Assembly: GCA_017626435.1 (NCBI GenBank)
Contig: JAGAIR010000004.1
Span: 213,036 to 277,035, forward strand
Reading direction: 5' to 3'
Length of the DNA: 64,000 nt
Origin: Lachnospiraceae bacterium
Lineage (GTDB): Bacteria > Bacillota_A > Clostridia > Lachnospirales > Lachnospiraceae
Shown here: piece after piece, positions 32,393-41,297 of the stretch
Position numbering within the stretch: the stretch's first letter is position 1
Layout of the letters: the number at the start of each line of letters is the position of its first letter
The notes under the pieces: generated by a model
The model's database searches: none
What the model saw: only the letters and a program-made list of their open reading frames with translations
Told to the model about the DNA's origin: nothing
Program-made: the position numbers and the translations under genes

Positions 32393-32479
32393 CTCGCTAC
32401 CTCCATTTTGCGTTTTTCATTCTTCTCTGAAATATTTTTTCTGCGTGATTAAAGTCATTCTCTTGACTTTTTGCATACA

Positions 32480-32516
32480 AAAAGAGCCAGGAAACAAACA
32501 CTCTTGCTTCTTGGCC
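32480..32516 (-). terminator. Terminator between early and late head genes
   Basis: On the minus strand GCCAAGAA and TTCCTGGC form an imperfect stem followed by TCTTTTTG. It lies in a 180-base gap that otherwise holds nothing coding. Confidence 0.5.
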
Positions 32517-32574
32517 CCGTTTTTTACATTAGCAATATAACATATCTAAAATGTGAATTGTTTGAAAATTGGAT

Positions 32575-32808
32575 TTATAAGAAGTTTTTTTCCAAATCCA
32601 CATCTAAACCCATTTCTTTAATGTCAATATCTCTTACATCCAATTCCGTTTTCAGGATATCCAGCACTTCATAATATGCAACATTTCTTCCATCCAAAAA
32701 CAAATCATTTTTTTTCTCTTTCGCTTCATCTCGCGCTTCTTTCGCATTTACCATAATTCTTTCAATAATATACTGCAACGCTTCATTGCTTAATGATTTA
32801 TTCATCAT
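32575..32808 (-). CDS. Small hypothetical protein next to the minor head gene
   Basis: 77 residues, start MMNKSLSNEALQYIIERIMV. ALQYIIERI...RDEAKEKKNDLFLDGRNVAYYE and a C-terminal MGLDVDLEKNF are features of a small helical protein regularly encoded after minor head genes in Clostridia phages. The start overlaps the last codons of the minor head gene (GATGAATAA), so translation is coupled. Function unknown. Confidence 0.7.
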   Translation of the reverse strand: MMNKSLSNEALQYIIERIMVNAKEARDEAKEKKNDLFLDGRNVAYYEVLDILKTELDVRDIDIKEMGLDVDLEKNFL

Positions 32809-33733
32809 AATCACCCCGTCTCTTTAATTCTTTCACCCGATTTTCTATAGATTCTTCGAAATTCCGTATTTCTTTATTCCAATGCCGCATCAGCCCTTCT
32901 TGACTCTCCATACTCTTCTTGTTCCAATCTGGGCAATGACTAATCGGATTTTCTATGTACATCTTATGTTCTTCTATTCTTTTTTCATATTTTCTAATTG
33001 CTCTTTTCAACGAATTGGATTCTTGGTTTTTAATGTCTCTCTCTGCGAATAACTGCAAATCCATCTTATGACTTAATCCATTGCTTGTCAATGGATCTTT
33101 CTTATTTCCAAAATACCTCACTGTACATCGGCATCCTATAATCTGCTCTGCGCCTGCTCCAAAGGAATCGTCTTTCGGAAACATCATCATATCTTTTCCA
33201 ACATGAAAAGGTTTATCAATCGCAACTATCACACCATCTACTTCACTATGATCTTTTCTCACCCTCTCATCACCAAAAGAAACCCATTCCTTTTTTATGC
33301 AGCCGTTTTTCACAGCTTCAACATACTCTTGGTTATTCATTATCGAATTAGCTTCATTCTCAGCAATATTTGTAGCCCTACCGACAGAAGTATAATAATC
33401 ATCTTCCAAATGACTTAAAGTAACATCCAAAATAGATTTTGAAATTTTCTGAATATGTGTCTCCATTTTTTTATCCGGGTTGACATATCCTAAGATAGAG
33501 GCTGTGTACCTTTCTATCAACTTTTCTAACAAAAACTTCTTATCAGACATCCTTTTCGCCAAAGCAAAGATAAAAAGCATATCAGCCAACAATAAATTCG
33601 CCAAATCAATACGTTTCTTTTTCTCTTCCTCACTAATTGCCATTTCATCAAAATACTCATAAATGGAAATCTGCTGAGTTTTTGATTTCTTCTTGGTGGA
33701 TACTATATTTAATTCATCAAAATCTGTCACCAT
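32798..33733 (-). CDS. Phage minor head protein (SPP1 gp7 / Mu F-like)
   Basis: 311 residues. The diagnostic part is residues ~165-215: SFGDERVRKDHSEVDGVIVA, then PKDDSFGAGAEQIIGCRCTV, the R-V...H..l.G ... IGCRC motif of the SPP1 gp7/Mu gpF family. The N-terminal half is helical; the C-terminal 80 residues after FAERDIKNQESNSLKRAIRK are a charged coiled coil. It associates with the portal and takes part in head assembly or DNA ejection. Confidence 0.88.
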   Translation of the reverse strand: MVTDFDELNIVSTKKKSKTQQISIYEYFDEMAISEEEKKKRIDLANLLLADMLFIFALAKRMSDKKFLLEKLIERYTASILGYVNPDKKMETHIQKISKSILDVTLSHLEDDYYTSVGRATNIAENEANSIMNNQEYVEAVKNGCIKKEWVSFGDERVRKDHSEVDGVIVAIDKPFHVGKDMMMFPKDDSFGAGAEQIIGCRCTVRYFGNKKDPLTSNGLSHKMDLQLFAERDIKNQESNSLKRAIRKYEKRIEEHKMYIENPISHCPDWNKKSMESQEGLMRHWNKEIRNFEESIENRVKELKRRGDYDE

Positions 33734-33746
33734 AAGCCGTCACCAC

Positions 33747-35330
33747 CTAGCTACTCAAAATCGGACTGTTTTCACTCTGGTCTGATTCGTCCTGCTGAAG
33801 CCTGCCAGATTTATCTTCCTCTGACTGCTTCATGTCATATGACACCTTTCCGGCATCATTCGTATTTGTTGTCTGCTTATCATAAATAGACTTCTGGTAT
33901 TTCTCTACCCCCTCTTTGGAATCAAGCCATATCTGTTCAATGTCACCACCCATATCCGCCAACTGCATGGCATGTCTGCCATATACTCCATGAGAAACAT
34001 ATGTCGCAAAGGTATTGGCTTTCGTAGCCATGTCATAATTCTTATTTCTCACAAACTTTATATCAATATCCGATACTTTCAACTTTTTCAATGGACTGTC
34101 TTCCGGAATATCTGTTGACAGCTCAATAATCTTTTTAATCACACGAAGCATCTGAATTTCCGATGCCTCAACAATCTGTGATTCCTTATTAGCCGAACAA
34201 TCCGCATCAGACCATCCGCTGGACATACTCATTGCCGTACCAGTAGAACCACCACATGGTTCACTCCGTAAAGGAACATCACACTTCTGTAAAATCACAT
34301 CCCTTCGATACTTAATATCCTCCAATATTCCCTGATAATCATATATAAAAGCCAAAGACTGAATTTGCGGCTTATTTCCGGAACCAGTTGTCTTAGACAA
34401 AATCCACTGGCCAGCTTCCACCTTTTTGGTCTTTCCACTTTCATCCTTGGGTAGCTCAATGTCATTTGCCCACCAAACTGCCTGCGTGGTCTGCGCCACA
34501 TCATTGGTAAAGTCTGATACTAAAATATTCAAGTTATCCATATCGGAAATCTGACGTTCAAAGCAGCCTGTCCTGTCATGAGAACGGTTATATTCAATAA
34601 TCGGAATAATTCCAAGCGGATTCACTTCACCTTTCCCATTGCGAAATTTCTTCTTTTTCTTACTGACAATTTCCTTGCCAGCTATAATTCTGACTGCATC
34701 CTGTATCTCGTACACGGCATCTTTCGTGTAACAGGTATAGTATCTTGCGCCACTCTTTGTAATGCGGAATGTGCAAGCCATCATCGGCTGCTTAAATGCA
34801 TCGTTGGAATATACCACAAAGGCAAACATAGGATTCAGTATAGCCATCTGAAAAACAGAGCCACCATCATAATCTGGTTTGATACGAATAAAACGATACC
34901 CGACGCCACATATTTCAATATATCGTGCCAATTCCTGATCAAGGCTAGCTTTTCCCTCTTCCCGAAACATTTCTGACAACATAGCAACCGCATTATCATC
35001 AGAATTACTATCATTTCCAGACAAATCATTATTACCATGCTGCACATAGATAATCGGATTGCCCCAGTTATAGCCGAGTTTAAACTCTGTAATCTCATTG
35101 GCTACATTATCGACAACCTTTACATCAATCTCTGGCCGAACAACCTTCTTGCGCTTTAATGGCTGTTCTCCTTTTTCGTATTTCAAAAGATAGGCAATCG
35201 CATTGTAATTTTCCATGTGTGTGATAAGTGCGTCATTCAGCACAGAAAGAATATTCGTTTCATCAATGACAATTTCATCAGTATAAATTCTCTTCCTGCC
35301 AAACAAATCCATTGTTTCCTCTACTTCCAC
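33747..35330 (-). CDS. Portal protein (SPP1 gp6-like)
   Basis: 527 residues. GGSTGTAMSMSSGWSDADCS, ITEFKLGYNWGNPIIYVQHG and LNPMFAFVVYSNDAFKQPMM are typical of the SPP1-type portal (PF05133-like), as are the helical stem region near residues 330-400 and the acidic, Gln-rich end. It forms the dodecameric vertex for DNA entry. A GTG start at 35330 has GAGGTGAG upstream; the ATG at 35312 (MDLFGRKRIYT) is an alternative. Positioned between the moron cassette and minor head gene. Confidence 0.9.
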   Translation of the reverse strand: MEVEETMDLFGRKRIYTDEIVIDETNILSVLNDALITHMENYNAIAYLLKYEKGEQPLKRKKVVRPEIDVKVVDNVANEITEFKLGYNWGNPIIYVQHGNNDLSGNDSNSDDNAVAMLSEMFREEGKASLDQELARYIEICGVGYRFIRIKPDYDGGSVFQMAILNPMFAFVVYSNDAFKQPMMACTFRITKSGARYYTCYTKDAVYEIQDAVRIIAGKEIVSKKKKKFRNGKGEVNPLGIIPIIEYNRSHDRTGCFERQISDMDNLNILVSDFTNDVAQTTQAVWWANDIELPKDESGKTKKVEAGQWILSKTTGSGNKPQIQSLAFIYDYQGILEDIKYRRDVILQKCDVPLRSEPCGGSTGTAMSMSSGWSDADCSANKESQIVEASEIQMLRVIKKIIELSTDIPEDSPLKKLKVSDIDIKFVRNKNYDMATKANTFATYVSHGVYGRHAMQLADMGGDIEQIWLDSKEGVEKYQKSIYDKQTTNTNDAGKVSYDMKQSEEDKSGRLQQDESDQSENSPILSS

Positions 35331-35356
35331 TTATCTCACCTCAATTCCATGCACAC

Positions 35357-35400
35357 AAAAAAGAGCCAGGCGATTTCGTCTTGAAACCGCTTGGCTCTCT
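35357..35400 (-). terminator. Terminator of the membrane-protein cassette
   Basis: AGAGCCAAGCG pairs with CGCCTGGCTCT (one mismatch) around a 14-base loop, followed by TTTTTT on the minus strand. Confidence 0.8.
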
Positions 35401-35456
35401 TGATAGTTTTTCTATAATACTAATATAGCATGAGTGAAGTGTGAATTGTGTGAAAG

Positions 35457-36107
35457 TTACTGCTGTTTATCTATATTTGCAACTTCAAAGTGTGAAATAT
35501 CATCATAATAAATAACAACTCTCTCTTTATCATCATCAATATGATCATCTAACTTTTTTAATTCATTGTTCTTATTTAGTTTAAATTTTCTGTACTTCCA
35601 AAGACAAATAAATCTTCTAGAATCTTTATCCATCTCTTTTTGCACCATATAACCAGAGTACGCTAAATTTGTATTTTTAATATATACAGTGATAAAAATA
35701 GCATTATTATAATCGCCTTGTAATACATCAAATTCATTATCCCGTACAGATGTTTTAATAAACATTTTTTTCAAAATGCCATCTATTTTTTTACACCCTA
35801 CAAGTAAATTAATTGCATATGGAACAAGTACCGCCATTATCAACAAAATAATATTAAAAGCAACATCCATAACATTTGCGTATAAGCGTTCTACATTGAA
35901 TATTTTCTTGAGCAATGGAACTATAGCATATTCTACAAAAACTATATATACAAAACTGATTCCTACAGAAAGCATTATCATATATTTTCCCATGTTGAAT
36001 TTATTGCCCCTAAAAAAACAATATAACCAAATGGTAATAAAACCTGGATATATATATGATATGTATTTTGGCAATTCATCTATGAGTTGAATTATTTCAT
36101 TAGTCAC
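35457..36107 (-). CDS. Multi-pass membrane protein, cassette of unknown function
   Basis: 216 residues. Three membrane segments: ISYIYPGFITIWLYCFF, YMIMLSVGISFVYIVFVEYA and VAFNIILLIMAVLVPYAINL. A cytoplasmic C-terminal domain of ~95 residues (SVRDNEFDVLQGDYNNAIFI, YSGYMVQKEMDKDSRRFICL) is a small beta domain. The YPGF first helix and this ending recall DUF6338-type proteins, but I am not certain. It follows a 63-residue gene by one base and has its own promoter and terminator, between portal and late regulator. Likely a lysogenic cargo gene, perhaps for phage exclusion. Confidence 0.7.
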   Translation of the reverse strand: MTNEIIQLIDELPKYISYIYPGFITIWLYCFFRGNKFNMGKYMIMLSVGISFVYIVFVEYAIVPLLKKIFNVERLYANVMDVAFNIILLIMAVLVPYAINLLVGCKKIDGILKKMFIKTSVRDNEFDVLQGDYNNAIFITVYIKNTNLAYSGYMVQKEMDKDSRRFICLWKYRKFKLNKNNELKKLDDHIDDDKERVVIYYDDISHFEVANIDKQQ

Positions 36108-36108
36108 T

Positions 36109-36300
36109 TTATTCTCCTTGCTTTGGGGGATTCCCTCCTGTACCTTGACTCGTTGTAGTTATTCTTCCATTCCCATCATTATGGACTCCTGAATGCTCAA
36201 AATGCCCTCTATGACCACTATTTCCACTTTTTGTTATTGGTCTATTATTTCCATTGCTTTCATATTGACTTCCATTATTTTTATTATTATAATCTCCCAT
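36109..36300 (-). CDS. Asn/Gly/His-rich small protein (63 aa)
   Basis: MGDYNNKNNGSQYESNGNNR, then SGHRGHFEHSGVHNDGNGRI and TTTSQGTGGNPPKQGE: a low-complexity, probably disordered protein with five histidines. It has a good promoter and GAGGAGAA site. One base separates it from the membrane protein, so both are made together. Similar short Asn/Gly-rich partners exist beside membrane proteins in phages, but I know no assigned role. Confidence 0.6.
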   Translation of the reverse strand: MGDYNNKNNGSQYESNGNNRPITKSGNSGHRGHFEHSGVHNDGNGRITTTSQGTGGNPPKQGE

Positions 36301-36329
36301 TATAAATTCTCCTCATGTGTTTTTCTTAA

Positions 36330-36358
36330 ATTATATAACCTAAAACAACTTTTCGCAA
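36330..36358 (-). promoter_or_regulatory. Promoter of the 63-aa / membrane-protein cassette
   Basis: Minus strand TTGCGA (36353-36358), 17-base spacer, TATAAT (36330-36335), 30 bases before the start codon. Strong match for vegetative sigma factor. Confidence 0.8.
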
Positions 36359-36380
36359 CAGTATAAACTGAGAAATATGC

Positions 36381-36797
36381 CTATAAGTACCTATCGACAA
36401 TTTTCGACACCGAACTTCTATCAAGAAACATCTTATCTGCCACTTCTCGCTGTGTCATGCCATCCCGATAAAGATACTCGAAAATAAGCCTGTCCCGGCT
36501 ATCAAATATGGTAGTCAGAAACGTATCAATCTCCAACTTCATCTGCTCCAACTCAGCACGCTCATTATGTAACTTTGTAATCAATTCGTACTGCTTTTTT
36601 TTCCACACTCTGCGGTCTTTCACCTCACAACCGGAAACCTCAACGGAGGTACGTTGATACGGAAACTCCTTATTTGAAGATTGCACTTTCCCAACGTAAG
36701 CACTTGGAGGGTTGTCTTTATAGTATTGCAATTTTTCCTCATCCATTTTGATGATTTTATCCAGGTATCTGTAATTATTCAATAATTCCTTTGTCAT
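36381..36797 (-). CDS. Sigma-70 region 4-like late regulator
   Basis: 138 residues. A helical N-terminal part (LLNNYRYLDKIIKMDEEKLQ) precedes a C-terminal HTH: FDSRDRLIFEYLYRDGMTQR, then EVADKMFLDRSSVSKIVDRY. RDxLIFEYLYxDGxTQREVA is the sigma region-4-like signature of phage late transcription activators (RinA/ArpU-like group). Located just upstream of the structural genes, it is likely to switch on late transcription. Confidence 0.8.
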   Translation of the reverse strand: MTKELLNNYRYLDKIIKMDEEKLQYYKDNPPSAYVGKVQSSNKEFPYQRTSVEVSGCEVKDRRVWKKKQYELITKLHNERAELEQMKLEIDTFLTTIFDSRDRLIFEYLYRDGMTQREVADKMFLDRSSVSKIVDRYL

Positions 36798-36810
36798 TGC
36801 TCATACCTCC

Positions 36811-37344
36811 CTATGCATATTCCCAAATGAAACCATATGACGTTTTCTGTTTTCCTTTGCAACACCTGATGATTGCAGCATCATTAAAATTGCACTCCCG
36901 GCTTGCGTCTTTTATTGCATTCCACTCTTTAACTAACTCTCCCTCTTTCGTGTACTGCTTAATAGGCTTGCTTAATGACGTAGCACAGCGTTCGTTCCTT
37001 GTTCCATAGTTTGCATTATATTTAGATGTACACCATTCAAGATTCTCTACGGTACAATTTGATATATCCTCATCCTTGTGATTTACCTCCGGCAAACTAT
37101 TGGGATTCTCAATAAAAAGAGTTGCCACAAGTCTATGCAAAAGAAATACTTTCTTCTGACAGTTTCTGCTTGCCTGTAATTCCAGATACCCATTTTTACA
37201 AACTGTCGGTTTAATTATTCTTTCTGGGATAAGCCTTTTTCCACCGCCACACACATTCACATATCTTGCCAATGATTTAATTCTTCCCTCATTGCTAACT
37301 TGGTAGCATCCTTCAAATTCTGGAACATCTTTCCAAATCTCCAT
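36811..37344 (-). CDS. HNH homing endonuclease with NUMOD4
   Basis: 177 residues. MEIWKDVPEFEGCYQVSNEG and RIKSLAR are a NUMOD4 domain; LLHRLVATLFIENPNSLPEV and NHKDEDISNCTVENLEWCT give the HNH nuclease core (H, N-H, N). The C-terminal KPIKQYTKEGELVKEWNAIK with ASRECNF is a NUMOD1-type DNA-binding motif. A free-standing homing endonuclease inserted between terminase and regulator genes. ATG at 37344 preferred over one five codons upstream. Confidence 0.92.
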   Translation of the reverse strand: MEIWKDVPEFEGCYQVSNEGRIKSLARYVNVCGGGKRLIPERIIKPTVCKNGYLELQASRNCQKKVFLLHRLVATLFIENPNSLPEVNHKDEDISNCTVENLEWCTSKYNANYGTRNERCATSLSKPIKQYTKEGELVKEWNAIKDASRECNFNDAAIIRCCKGKQKTSYGFIWEYA

Positions 37345-37359
37345 GGTAAACACCTCCAA

Positions 37360-39024
37360 TCAATATGGACTATCAATATAGTCTGCCTTTGCGACTGTAC
37401 CCCCATTTGCCAACATCATTAACTGTGTTACTCCATCTGCAGCGTCATCAAAATCATTCTTTCCAATTTGAACAAACATGGTTAGCTCATCCATTGCATC
37501 GTGATACTCTTCATCACGCTTATTTGCCGCCAAGAACTTACATCTTCTCTTTACATCTGGCGCATATTGAATAATCTTTGCCAATTTACTCATCGTGTTA
37601 GGTGCCTTGCTGGATGAAATGCTACAAGAATAATTTTGTGCCTGCAATAATTCATCTATCTTATCCGCATATTCATCGCCGCCATTATTTGCTTCAAAGT
37701 GCATCATCTGCGGCTTATGATATAATGCTTTCCCCACCACAATCGGTTGTGTGACTGTCTTATCCCCTTTGTTGAATATCCAATCAGTAACATAAATATA
37801 GCCATCGTCATATTCATATCCCCAAGGCATTGACAGGCTATCTCCACCGCCCCATGCAACATCGCAAGCAGTCAATTTGCGTATCAAGCCACTTTCTGGT
37901 GGCAATACACCGTTATATGTAAGAAGTTCATCTTCTGGAAATAACAGACCTTCTCTGACAAATGGTCTCTGCTGAAATTTGGCTTCCCATTCGTTCTTAT
38001 CCAGACGCTCTTTCATTTTGAGATAATGTTCCGTAGAGAACCCAAGTCCATAATCGTATACAAAGTTGGATTCATTATGCTCATTCAATGCCGGAATCTT
38101 ACGGAATCGGTATCTCGGATTATCTTTGTTCTCTTTCTCCACTCTGCCCAGAGGGTCCATGACATTCCAACGGGTACCTACCATCAATTCCCTGGTACCG
38201 TCATTCTTACGGTCAACCAACACATTCAAGTAATCCTGGTAGCGTCCCTCCAGTCGTGACGGTGATAAACTCTCTTTCCGGTCCCTGACCATATCGTCCA
38301 CATACAAGTACCCATCAGAAGAAATATCCACCGCACCGGTCCATGTACCATCAATACCTCGACAGGTTAATGTTGCGAATCTGTCCGGATCATTCAATGT
38401 GATTTCTCTTTTCTCTGCTGATTTCTTCTGTAAAAATGTGTCCGGAAATATATCTCGGAAATGATATATTGTCTTATCTTCCGGCACATCCAACTCCATG
38501 ATATTGAGTGCTTCTGTATAAAATCCATCTGCCAAATCGCCAGAGTGACCGGACATGGCACTATGACCATTTGGTCTACGTCCCATCACCCAGGCAAGGA
38601 AGAAAATACAAATCGTGGACTTGCCCACCCGGGGCGGCATCGACAAACCATAAAAATCCAACTTTCCATCTTCTAAGTCCTGCAAATCGTCCACAACTAT
38701 GTCAAGTGTCTTTCTTCGTGGTAAATAAAAACGTTTCTGCGGAGCTCTATCCCACTCCATCGCTATTAAAAAATCCCTAAACAGATACGGAGCTAAAAAA
38801 AATTCATTTTTACGATACAAATTATAAAACTCAATTGCTTTTCTGCTATTCCGTGACGCATATTTTTTAACTTTTAAACCAAGCTCTAAAAAGTAATCCT
38901 TTTCATTTTCATCATCATCCTTAATAGCAATTGCTGTATCCAGTAAAGCACTTAATATTTTGTAATCATTCAAATCACATTTCAGCAACTTTTTAGCATT
39001 ATTCTTATTAATTTCTGAAATCAA
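37360..39024 (-). CDS. terL: Terminase large subunit
   Basis: 554 residues. The ATPase has a Walker A in GLSMPPRVGKSTICIFFLAW and a Walker B-like YLYVDDMV; MVGTRWNVMDPLG resembles the coupling motif seen in this family. The nuclease part contains LTACDVAWGGGDSLSMPWGY (first catalytic Asp) and FDDAADGVTQLMML at the end (last acidic residues). It packages DNA into proheads. Homing endonuclease genes sit immediately on both sides, but the gene itself looks intact. Confidence 0.93.
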   Translation of the reverse strand: MISEINKNNAKKLLKCDLNDYKILSALLDTAIAIKDDDENEKDYFLELGLKVKKYASRNSRKAIEFYNLYRKNEFFLAPYLFRDFLIAMEWDRAPQKRFYLPRRKTLDIVVDDLQDLEDGKLDFYGLSMPPRVGKSTICIFFLAWVMGRRPNGHSAMSGHSGDLADGFYTEALNIMELDVPEDKTIYHFRDIFPDTFLQKKSAEKREITLNDPDRFATLTCRGIDGTWTGAVDISSDGYLYVDDMVRDRKESLSPSRLEGRYQDYLNVLVDRKNDGTRELMVGTRWNVMDPLGRVEKENKDNPRYRFRKIPALNEHNESNFVYDYGLGFSTEHYLKMKERLDKNEWEAKFQQRPFVREGLLFPEDELLTYNGVLPPESGLIRKLTACDVAWGGGDSLSMPWGYEYDDGYIYVTDWIFNKGDKTVTQPIVVGKALYHKPQMMHFEANNGGDEYADKIDELLQAQNYSCSISSSKAPNTMSKLAKIIQYAPDVKRRCKFLAANKRDEEYHDAMDELTMFVQIGKNDFDDAADGVTQLMMLANGGTVAKADYIDSPY

Positions 39025-39067
39025 AAAGACCCTCTCCTTTCGTTTCGGATTGGGTCTCTATGGTCCT

Positions 39068-40096
39068 CTATTCTCCAAAATATTCTATTTCTGCTTTTCT
39101 CCTTACATCACTTGCCTCTTCTATACTGTCATAGCTACCTAAATAATGATTTTTTCCATTAGATACTATTTGTGCCACCCACTTATTTCTACTTCGATAC
39201 ACTCCTTTTACCCCGCTTGTATTATTTTTATTCATTCCAGAATTCAAAGAATTTCTCCTTGGGGAAACAATACGCAAATTGCACCGTCTATTATCTAATC
39301 TATCTCTATTTATGTGGTCACGAACCATACCGTCTGGACAATCTATCACTAATTGATGAAAATATATTGTCCCTTTATCTTCTTCAAATGCGTTCGAACA
39401 AGCGTAACCGTTATTTCCAACTCTCCAATAATGTTCTTTCCATAAATACCAATCTTCTTCATCACACTTCATTATTTGATTGTTAGGCAATAACACTTCC
39501 ACATAATTTTCAACTGCTCTATAATTGTTATACTTTTTGTGTATAATGTGACTAACTTCTCGGTGCAAGCAACCACAGCTACTCACATTTCCGCTCCTTA
39601 ACTGATATCCTGCAACATTCACTACATTCCCACAATTACATTTACATTCCCAGACCGCTTCGCCTTTCTTTGATAATCCATTCTGTCGCAATACTTGCAA
39701 TCTGCCAAATTTCATTCCTGTCATGTCTTTTATATTTTTACATCCACAACTTTTTGCACTTCCATCAAGCAAATATCTTCGTTTTATCATCCTGTAGTTT
39801 CCACAAACACATCTGCACTTATACATTCTGTCTTTTGTAGATTCTAAAGACTCCACAGTAAGATTCCCAAATTTCCGACCAACAATATCAGTTGCATTTT
39901 CTTGAGCTTTAATTTCTTGTACTTCTTTTGAAAGACAACCGCAACTTTTTGTAATGCCACCACGCAAATTACCGCCTCTAGCAAACGTTATGTTTCCGCA
40001 ATCACATAAGCATTCCCACTTTTCATTTCCTACATAACTTTTGACTGCCAGCCTACCGTATCTATTTCCCGATATGTCAATTAACTTTTTACTCAT
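39068..40096 (-). CDS. HNH endonuclease with zinc-finger repeats and AP2 domain
   Basis: 342 residues. The N-terminal ~190 residues contain three repeats, each of the form CxCxCG ... SCGC (ECLCDCGN, CRCVCGN, CKCNCGN; each ending KSCGC or SSCGC). The HNH part is YFHQLVIDCPDGMVRDHINR with RLDNRRCNLRIVSPRRNSLN. The end is an AP2 DNA-binding domain: GVKGVYRSRNKWVAQIVSNG with KNHYLGSYDSIEEA. This is a composite homing endonuclease next to terL. AGATGGAGG precedes the ATG at 40096. Confidence 0.92.
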   Translation of the reverse strand: MSKKLIDISGNRYGRLAVKSYVGNEKWECLCDCGNITFARGGNLRGGITKSCGCLSKEVQEIKAQENATDIVGRKFGNLTVESLESTKDRMYKCRCVCGNYRMIKRRYLLDGSAKSCGCKNIKDMTGMKFGRLQVLRQNGLSKKGEAVWECKCNCGNVVNVAGYQLRSGNVSSCGCLHREVSHIIHKKYNNYRAVENYVEVLLPNNQIMKCDEEDWYLWKEHYWRVGNNGYACSNAFEEDKGTIYFHQLVIDCPDGMVRDHINRDRLDNRRCNLRIVSPRRNSLNSGMNKNNTSGVKGVYRSRNKWVAQIVSNGKNHYLGSYDSIEEASDVRRKAEIEYFGE

Positions 40097-40117
40097 GACA
40101 ACCTCCATCTATAAAGG

Positions 40118-40267
40118 CTATTTTTTTCCAAATAAAACAAATTTTATATTTTTCTCTTTGCATTTCGGGCACATAATTTCATACTGTGTGCCATTTGAAA
40201 ATTTCCCGAGCATTCTATTGCACTTTACGCAACGGCATTTTATAAGATGTTTTCGTATATTTTCCAA
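40118..40267 (-). CDS. Com-like zinc-finger protein (49 aa)
   Basis: A frame with KCRCVCKC-type cysteine spacing: LIKCRCVKCNRMLGKFSNGT, then EIMCPKCKEKNIKFVLFGKK. CxxCxxML...IxCPxCK is the signature of the Mu Com family of small zinc-binding translational regulators. A TTG at 40267 has GAGGTGAT 7 bases upstream; a GTG three codons earlier is possible. In many Clostridia phages a Com-like gene lies upstream of terminase, as here. Confidence 0.75.
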   Translation of the reverse strand: MENIRKHLIKCRCVKCNRMLGKFSNGTQYEIMCPKCKEKNIKFVLFGKK

Positions 40268-40290
40268 GTCTATCACCTCAATTTCTGCAT

Positions 40291-40324
40291 AAAAATACCA
40301 ACCATCAAATATTGACAGTTGGTA
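40291..40324 (-). terminator. Terminator after the 105-aa gene
   Basis: TACCAAC and GTTGGTA flank a 15-base loop and TTTTTA follows on the minus strand. Confidence 0.6.
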
Positions 40325-40329
40325 AGTCT

Positions 40330-40647
40330 TTACAAATTATAATATTCTTTGTAACGTTTTTTAATCTCTTCTTTTATCTGCTCATTTTCCATGCTCATAA
40401 ATTCAGATTTCAAAACCCATATACCCTTTTTCGCCCCATCTTCCAAAATATTAAGCTTTCTTAAATATGTTCCAGCCCATGCAACATTGTTCCTCGCCTG
40501 CTTAAAAGACCCCGGAGAAATGTCTAAATCGAATAAAACTTTATATAACACTCTACTATTGGTGTCTTTGCCACCTAATTCTTTTAATGCTAAAGCAACA
40601 TTCGGCATAATGCTTTGATAACATGGAACTCTTGATTTTTTTCTCAT
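40330..40647 (-). CDS. Mrr_N-like winged-helix protein (105 aa)
   Basis: Starts MRKKSRVPCYQSIMPNVALA; then LKELGGKDTNSRVLYKVLFD and ARNNVAWAGTYLRKLNILED, KKGIWVLK. The order helix, helix, VxWAxxYLRKLxIL, then a GxWxL strand resembles the winged-helix domain found at the N-terminus of Mrr-type restriction proteins, but no nuclease domain follows. Probably a small DNA-binding protein. Good AGGGAGGAAAG site before the ATG at 40647. Lies alone between two terminator-like gaps. Confidence 0.6.
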   Translation of the reverse strand: MRKKSRVPCYQSIMPNVALALKELGGKDTNSRVLYKVLFDLDISPGSFKQARNNVAWAGTYLRKLNILEDGAKKGIWVLKSEFMSMENEQIKEEIKKRYKEYYNL

Positions 40648-40736
40648 AACTTTCCTCCCTAATTCATTTGTGATAGGAAAATTATACCACACCAACCATC
40701 AATATTCAATTTTCAATGTACATTTTTACAATATCA

Positions 40737-41297
40737 TCATATCTTATGACACTTAATAATCTGTGAAATTCTCCCCTGAGAACATCCCATCTCATCAGCA
40801 ATCTTCTTCTGTGACCACTTCGCCCTGTGCAAAGCCATGACCTTGCCCTCATCAATCGGCTTTTTCTCTAACTTCTTAGGAATATTCACTTCGGTAACGT
40901 CATTTTCTCCAGCACAAAAAACAATTTTTTCAGCAATTTCCTCTTGAACTGGCTTTTCACTAGGGGATTCACTATCTGCATATTGCTTCCGCACCTGTTC
41001 CTCAAAAGCCTTTTGACCCTCCATTGACTTCTTCTTATCCAACTCCATAGTTGTCATAATGCAATATCCAGCAAGGTCTAACAGCGTATCTCTGATAGAT
41101 TCATCAGAGACCATCTGTTTTTCGCCTTTAACCAGATTATCCAATCGGTTCCACTTATCTTCCATACGAACCATAGCCGCTATAATGCCATATTTCTGAT
41201 AAGACCGGCTGAAACTATCGCCATAGTCATGATTCTTTCTGACATATGTATCATGTATCTGGCGTAAAATTGATTCATGTTGTTCTATGTTGTCCAT
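40737..41297 (-). CDS. DUF1599-like domain fused to HTH
   Basis: 186 residues. Residues 1-95 follow DUF1599: ILRQIHDTYVRKNHDYGDSF, MEDKWNRLDNLVKGEKQMVS, then ESIRDTLLDLAGYCIMTTME (the KNxDYG ... DKxxRLxxL ... ESxxDTLxDLAxY frame). This domain is related in pattern to nucleotide-handling phage proteins. After an acidic linker the last 50 residues are an HTH: EGKVMALHRAKWSQKKIADE, MGCSQGRISQIIK. The fusion suggests control of DNA or nucleotide metabolism plus DNA binding; which is primary is unclear. Confidence 0.75.
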   Translation of the reverse strand: MDNIEQHESILRQIHDTYVRKNHDYGDSFSRSYQKYGIIAAMVRMEDKWNRLDNLVKGEKQMVSDESIRDTLLDLAGYCIMTTMELDKKKSMEGQKAFEEQVRKQYADSESPSEKPVQEEIAEKIVFCAGENDVTEVNIPKKLEKKPIDEGKVMALHRAKWSQKKIADEMGCSQGRISQIIKCHKI

